Of a DNA stretch of 6,190 nucleotides, positions 4,048 to 6,190 are shown piece by piece. How positions within the stretch are numbered: position 1 is the stretch's first letter; every line of letters begins with the position of its first letter. The position numbers and the translations under genes were made by a program. The notes under the pieces were generated by a model. The model did not search any database. It had not been told where the DNA came from and saw nothing but the letters and a program-made list of their open reading frames with translations. Source of the DNA: Pseudomonadota bacterium. Its GTDB lineage: Bacteria; Pseudomonadota; Gammaproteobacteria; Xanthomonadales; Rhodanobacteraceae. The stretch covers positions 1-6,190 of the forward strand of contig JANXVS010000271.1 of NCBI GenBank assembly GCA_025351555.1. Reading direction: 5' to 3'.

Positions 4048-6190
4048 TTAAGCCGTGGCATGGAAGTCGAAACTCATATCCTGTCCCGCTTGCTGGACGA
4101 AGTCGCCCTGGATGTAGTCCACACCCAACGTCCATAGCAGCGATGCGCTTTGTGCATCTTCGATGCGTGGCGCGATCACCTTGCGGTCACGCTCGTGCGC
4201 CTGGGTCACGATCTGGCGCAACTCCTCGCGCAGCGCCGCGTTGCGCAGGCCTTCGCCGATATAGCGCGGCGCCAGCTTGATGAAGGTCGCGGGCAGGTGC
4301 TGCAACAACTGCAATGAAGTCGGTTGCGCGTCGAAGCCCGACAACGCCAGGCCGACGCCCAATTCCTTCAGCGCGCCGGTGAACGCGGTCAGTTCGCGCA
4401 GATGCGCCAAGGCCTCGTTCAAATGAAACTCCAGCACGAGTTGTTCGCCTGCCAGGCGCCGGGTTTCCAGCAGTTGCCGCAACCAGCCCGGGCGTTGTGG
4501 ATCGCGCGCCGCGTCGATCGACTGGCTGACGAACAGGCGCACCGGTCGGCGCTGACGCGCGCGTTCGGCAAGCACCAGCAAGCACCGTGACAGCACCCAG
4601 CGATCAATCTCGCCGGTCAGGCCCTCGCGTTCGGCCACCGGCAGAATATCGGTGGCGGTATACAATTTCCCGCCATCGCCGCGCAGCCGCAGCAAGGCCT
4701 GGAATTGCTCTTCCTCACCGCCTTGCAACGCGACGATCGGCTGGAACAGCAGCTGGAAATCCTCCGCCTTGAGCGCGGCGCGGATCAGTTGCGGCAGTGC
4801 GTCGTCCGCATTCGCAGGCGATCTGCGCGCGGCATGGAAGACGCCGATATGGTTGCCGCCCGGAGCGCGTGCATCGGCCATCGCGCGTTCAGCGGCATTG
4901 AGCATATCGCCAGCGTCGCCGAGGCCCGCGGCGAAGGTGCAGATGCCGAACGAGAGGCCCACGGTCAAGGTTTTGCCTTCGTGTTCAAATACCTCGCGGG
5001 CGGTGCGGTCACGCAGCTCACTGGCCAGACGCGTGAGCGCCGCTTCATCGCCGGTATGGCTGAGCAGGGCGAAACTGGTGTCACCATAGCGCGTGGCCAG
5101 GTCCTTGCCCTCGATGTGCGAGGCGATGAAGGCGCCGACCTGGTTCAGCAGCGCGTCGAAGATGGTCAAGCCAACCCGCTCGCGGATCTGGCCAGCGCCA
5201 TCGATTTCCGCATACAGCAGGCCGCCGCTTTGTTCGGTCTGGTCTTCCCGCGTGAGCAGGCTGTTGAGCTGATCCAGCACATGCGCGCGCTCGTACAGGC
5301 CAGTGACCGGGTCGCGCGGATTCTGCGTCTGCGCGCGGCGACCCAGCGCGCGCGCGCGACGTGCGCGGTTGGTTACCGCCGAAATCAGATGCTTGGGCCG
5401 GATCGGCTTGGACAGAAAATCATCGCCGCCAGCGTTGAGGGCCTCGAAGTGTTTTTCCTCATCGTGTTCGCCGGAAAGAAACACGATGGGTGTAGTGATG
5501 AACGCCTCGCGCTCGCGGATGATTGCGGTCAATTCCATGCCGTCGCAATTGGGCATGTACAAATCCATCAAGATGAGTTCCGGCTTGAACGTGTCGAGCT
5601 GGTCCAGCGCGGCGAGTGGATCGGTGACCGCGCAGGTGCTCATGCCGGCCTTGCGCAGGATCGACTCGGCGAAGATCGCCTGCGAGCGATCGTCCTCGAC
5701 GATCAGCACGCGGAATGGATCGGCACTGTCGGCATCGAGCAGTTCGCCGATGCGCGTCATCACGTCGCCGGACTGCGTCGGCAGTTCGAGGAAAGTATCG
5801 GCACCGGCGCGCATCGCGCGCAGGCGCACGGACAGTTCGCCGGATGTGGAGAAGGTGAGCAGGGAAAGGCGATGGCTGAGCCGCGCGCGTGCAGCCTTGA
5901 TCATCTCGCCGATGGTTTCCAGTGCGCTCTGGAATGGCGCATCGACCACCACCAGATGCGGCGCGAACGCTGCCAGCACTTCCTTGAGTTCAGCCACGCT
6001 GTCGAGCAGGGTCAGTTCGTAACCGGCGGCTTCGATTTTCTGGTCGACTTCGCAGGCCAGCGGATTGCCGTCACTCAGATGATAGACCTTGCGCTGTTCG
6101 GCGCGACGCGGCGCAGCGGCCACAGGCGGTGGCGAAGGCGGTGTGGGCACAGATGCCGGCGTGGCTGGCACCGCGGCAACCGCGGGTACC
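4048..6190 (-). CDS. REC-REC-GGDEF-EAL response regulator, degenerate, FimX-like (5' end open)
   Basis: At least 707 residues (numbered from the GTG at 6171). The frame continues without a stop to the window edge, that GTG has no Shine-Dalgarno, and it lies within a Pro/Ala-rich stretch, so the true start is probably beyond 6190. Domains: a receiver-like fold (about 28-146) with Asp77 but no conserved Lys, probably a pseudo-receiver; a complete receiver (about 153-270) with Glu159-Asp160-Asp161, Asp203 and Lys255; a GGDEF domain (about 283-446) starting DPVTGLYER, whose signature is GDTSF (363-367) and whose RxxD inhibitory site reads EGKD; and an EAL domain (about 455-700) with QPIV (477-480), QAL (491-493) instead of EAL, SGFD where DDFG is expected, and YIQG (686-689). 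The enzymatic residues are largely absent, so neither cyclase nor phosphodiesterase activity is expected. P. aeruginosa FimX, a type IV pilus regulator that binds c-di-GMP through a degenerate EAL domain (GDSIF and EVL), is the closest pattern I know, although FimX has PAS in place of the second REC. It likely receives phosphate from the downstream kinase. Confidence 0.9.
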   Translation of the reverse strand, partial: VPAVAAVPATPASVPTPPSPPPVAAAPRRAEQRKVYHLSDGNPLACEVDQKIEAAGYELTLLDSVAELKEVLAAFAPHLVVVDAPFQSALETIGEMIKAARARLSHRLSLLTFSTSGELSVRLRAMRAGADTFLELPTQSGDVMTRIGELLDADSADPFRVLIVEDDRSQAIFAESILRKAGMSTCAVTDPLAALDQLDTFKPELILMDLYMPNCDGMELTAIIREREAFITTPIVFLSGEHDEEKHFEALNAGGDDFLSKPIRPKHLISAVTNRARRARALGRRAQTQNPRDPVTGLYERAHVLDQLNSLLTREDQTEQSGGLLYAEIDGAGQIRERVGLTIFDALLNQVGAFIASHIEGKDLATRYGDTSFALLSHTGDEAALTRLASELRDRTAREVFEHEGKTLTVGLSFGICTFAAGLGDAGDMLNAAERAMADARAPGGNHIGVFHAARRSPANADDALPQLIRAALKAEDFQLLFQPIVALQGGEEEQFQALLRLRGDGGKLYTATDILPVAEREGLTGEIDRWVLSRCLLVLAERARQRRPVRLFVSQSIDAARDPQRPGWLRQLLETRRLAGEQLVLEFHLNEALAHLRELTAFTGALKELGVGLALSGFDAQPTSLQLLQHLPATFIKLAPRYIGEGLRNAALREELRQIVTQAHERDRKVIAPRIEDAQSASLLWTLGVDYIQGDFVQQAGQDMSFDFHATA

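Overview
The window looks like a high-GC gammaproteobacterial chromosome, most likely of the Xanthomonadales group. This is inferred from the RppH sequence, the codon use, and a type IV pilus-style (FimX-like) degenerate GGDEF-EAL protein. No species can be named from sequence alone.

Layout. (1) Positions 1-767 hold no convincing protein gene, but they are unusually rich in inverted and direct repeats. These include a 21-bp RNA-style stem at 57-135, palindromes at 154-169 and 309-330, a 12-bp direct repeat (427-438 and 565-576), a terminator-like fold at 530-583, and a cluster of TGTGRCA heptamers at 506-718. The stretch lies directly downstream of a tRNA 3' end, which is the usual landing site of integrative elements. 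It could be a decayed element end or an undescribed structured RNA or regulatory region. (2) Positions 718-967, minus strand, form a small tRNA transcription unit: a stable-RNA-type promoter, a decayed tRNA-Met copy, an intact elongator tRNA-Met(CAT) and a rho-independent terminator. (3) rppH (1066-1617, plus) encodes the RNA 5' pyrophosphohydrolase that starts 5'-end-dependent mRNA decay. It is divergent from the tRNA unit. (4) Two large minus-strand genes abut with the junction TAAATG and form one operon. The upstream gene (4048-6190, 5' end open at the window edge) encodes a REC-like/REC/GGDEF/EAL protein. The downstream gene (1627-4047) encodes a membrane hybrid histidine kinase with a pseudo-receiver, a receiver and an HPt domain. 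The operon converges on rppH with only 9 bp between stop codons.

How it works together (inference). The kinase can run a full internal phosphorelay, His135 to Asp577 to His745. The partner encoded just upstream has a complete receiver (Asp203) that could be the terminal acceptor. Its GGDEF motif (GDTSF) and EAL motif (QAL) are both degenerate, so it is more likely a phosphorylation-gated c-di-GMP-binding or scaffolding protein, in the manner of FimX, than an enzyme that makes or breaks c-di-GMP.
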